Assembly (NCBI RefSeq): GCF_011493005.1
Contig: NZ_CP049156.1
Location: 3,844,001-3,908,000 of the forward strand
From: Caballeronia sp. SBC1
Lineage (GTDB): Bacteria; Pseudomonadota; Gammaproteobacteria; Burkholderiales; Burkholderiaceae
DNA: 64,000 nucleotides
Direction of reading: 5' to 3'
The notes under the pieces are model-generated. The model did no database searches, was not told the DNA's origin, and saw only the letters and a list, made by a program, of their open reading frames with translations. The position numbers and the translations under genes are program-made. Position 1 is the first letter of the stretch. Every line of letters begins with the position of its first letter. Shown piece by piece: positions 62,772-64,000 of this stretch.

Positions 62772-64000
62772 ATGAAGCTCGAACACCCGGACCGTCTGAT
62801 GAACCGCTCATCCTTGTCCCTCGCCGCACTCGAATGCCACGATGCGTTCGCCCAGCGGCACATTGGCCCGGATGCGGCCGACCAGCACGCCATGCTCGAA
62901 ACGCTCGGCTTCGCGTCGCGTGCGGCGTTCATCGATGCGGTGATTCCCGAGTCCATCCGACGCCACGAAACGCTGCCGCTCGGCGCGTTCACGCAGCCGA
63001 AAAGCGAGGCGGAAGCGCTGGCATCGCTGAGGAAACTCGCGGATCAGAACCTGGTGTTCAGAAACTATATTGGGCAGGGTTATTACGGCACGCATACGCC
63101 GGCCGTGATCCTGCGTAACGTGCTTGAAAACCCGGCGTGGTACACGGCTTACACGCCGTATCAGCCGGAGATTTCGCAGGGGCGCCTGGAAGCGTTGCTC
63201 AACTTCCAGCAGATGGTTATTGACCTGACGGGTCTCGCGATTTCGAACGCATCATTGCTCGATGAAGCTACCGCCGCCGCCGAAGCCATGACGCTGCTGC
63301 AACGCGCGGGCAAGCCGAAATCGAACCTGTTTTATGTCGCCGACGACGTGCTGCCGCAGACTATCGAAGTCGTGCGCACGCGTGCAAAACCGGCGGGGAT
63401 CGAAGTAAAAGTCGGTCCTGCCGCGGATGCCGCCACGGCGAACGCGTTCGGCGTGCTCCTGCAATACCCGGGCGCGAACGGCGACGTGCATGACTATCGC
63501 GCGTTGACTGAAGCGGTCCATGCGGCCGGTGGTTTCGTGATCGCTGCCGCTGATCTGCTCGCGCTCACACTGCTAACGCCGCCGGGTGAATGGGGCGCGG
63601 ACGTGGCTATCGGCAATACGCAGCGCTTTGGCGTGCCGGTTGGTTTCGGCGGTCCACACGCGGCGTACATGGCCGTACGCGATGACTTCAAACGTCAGAT
63701 GCCGGGTCGTCTGGTCGGCGTCACTGTGGATGCCCAAGGCAAGCACGCGCTGCGTCTCGCGCTGCAAACCCGCGAGCAACATATCCGCCGCGAAAAGGCA
63801 ACATCGAATGTATGTACGGCGCAGGCGTTGCTCGCGATCATGGCCAGCATGTACGCCGTGTATCACGGGCCGCAGGGCCTGAAGACCATCGCGTTGCGCG
63901 TGAATCGCGTGGCGTCGATCTTCGCCGCCGGCGTGCAAAAACTCGGCTACACGCTCGCGAACAAAACGTTCTTCGATACCGTCACCATCGTCAGCGGCAC
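62772..64000 (+). CDS. gcvP: Glycine dehydrogenase GcvP (5' part, cut by window end)
   Basis: GcvP is the pyridoxal phosphate enzyme that decarboxylates glycine. The first 409 residues are visible, of about 950-980 expected. [20 protein letters not shown] at the start, [40 protein letters not shown] and [20 protein letters not shown] are family hallmarks. The pyridoxal lysine is beyond the window. AGGA lies 9 bases before the ATG. It completes gcvTHP under riboswitch control. Confidence 0.97.
   Translation, partial: MKLEHPDRLMNRSSLSLAALECHDAFAQRHIGPDAADQHAMLETLGFASRAAFIDAVIPESIRRHETLPLGAFTQPKSEAEALASLRKLADQNLVFRNYIGQGYYGTHTPAVILRNVLENPAWYTAYTPYQPEISQGRLEALLNFQQMVIDLTGLAISNASLLDEATAAAEAMTLLQRAGKPKSNLFYVADDVLPQTIEVVRTRAKPAGIEVKVGPAADAATANAFGVLLQYPGANGDVHDYRALTEAVHAAGGFVIAAADLLALTLLTPPGEWGADVAIGNTQRFGVPVGFGGPHAAYMAVRDDFKRQMPGRLVGVTVDAQGKHALRLALQTREQHIRREKATSNVCTAQALLAIMASMYAVYHGPQGLKTIALRVNRVASIFAAGVQKLGYTLANKTFFDTVTIVSG

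Overview
The window is high-GC DNA whose gene content and protein sequences fit a beta-proteobacterium of the Burkholderiaceae (Burkholderia, Paraburkholderia or Caballeronia type). The evidence is the flgBCDEFGHIJ, flgKL, flgAMN, flhBA, flhF-flhG-fliA arrangement, a tandem glycine riboswitch before gcvTHP, and a citrate lyase operon. The assignment to this family is inference; no 16S or other marker gene is present.

Layout. (1) 0-36 kb is a large flagellar region. The end of fliP, fliQ and fliR are on the + strand, followed by a minus-strand Fic protein gene. Then come minus-strand flgL, flgK, a YcgR/PilZ gene and flgJ-flgB, and divergent flgA, flgM, flgN, flhB, flhA on the + strand. flhF, flhG and fliA continue on the + strand only at 29.7-33.1 kb. 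A GGDEF gene, a Rieske oxygenase gene and a serine-rich protein of unknown function follow. Three well-matched sigma-28 promoters (before flgK, ycgR and flgM) and one weaker one (before the serine-rich gene) can be read.

(2) 21.7-29.1 kb, between flhA and flhF and antisense to them, is a compact seven-gene catabolic operon. In transcription order it encodes a cysteine amidohydrolase resembling biuret hydrolase, a DUF2877 protein, an FdrA-like protein, a DUF1116 protein, carbamate kinase, a small protein like the C-terminal domain of allophanate hydrolase, and an NCS1 permease. The three middle proteins correspond to the AllFGH (oxamate carbamoyltransferase) type. The logic is uptake of a nitrogen-rich ureido compound, amide hydrolysis, phosphorolysis to carbamoyl phosphate, and ATP formation. 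The true substrate is unknown. This is the most interesting system in the window.

(3) 37-52 kb is a citrate fermentation block: pta and ackA (ackA has a frameshift near its 3' end), a CitA/CitB-type two-component system, a CitT-type exchanger, a small serine hydrolase, citCDEFXG on the minus strand, and an AEC-family carrier. It is bordered by decayed mobile DNA: a HipA-like remnant at 36.8 kb, and at 52.2-53.4 kb an integrase scrap, a P2-type terminase scrap and a hicAB pair whose hicA is frameshifted. This debris lies next to tRNA-Arg(CCG).

(4) 54-64 kb is ordinary chromosome: a membrane-anchored di-haem cytochrome c, Rep helicase, a Gfo/Idh/MocA oxidoreductase, a small lipoprotein, a TetR regulator divergent from an ABC-type membrane protein with a striking double operator between them, and the riboswitch-controlled glycine cleavage genes gcvT, gcvH and gcvP (cut by the window end).

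All family calls rest on motifs recognised by eye; no database search was possible.
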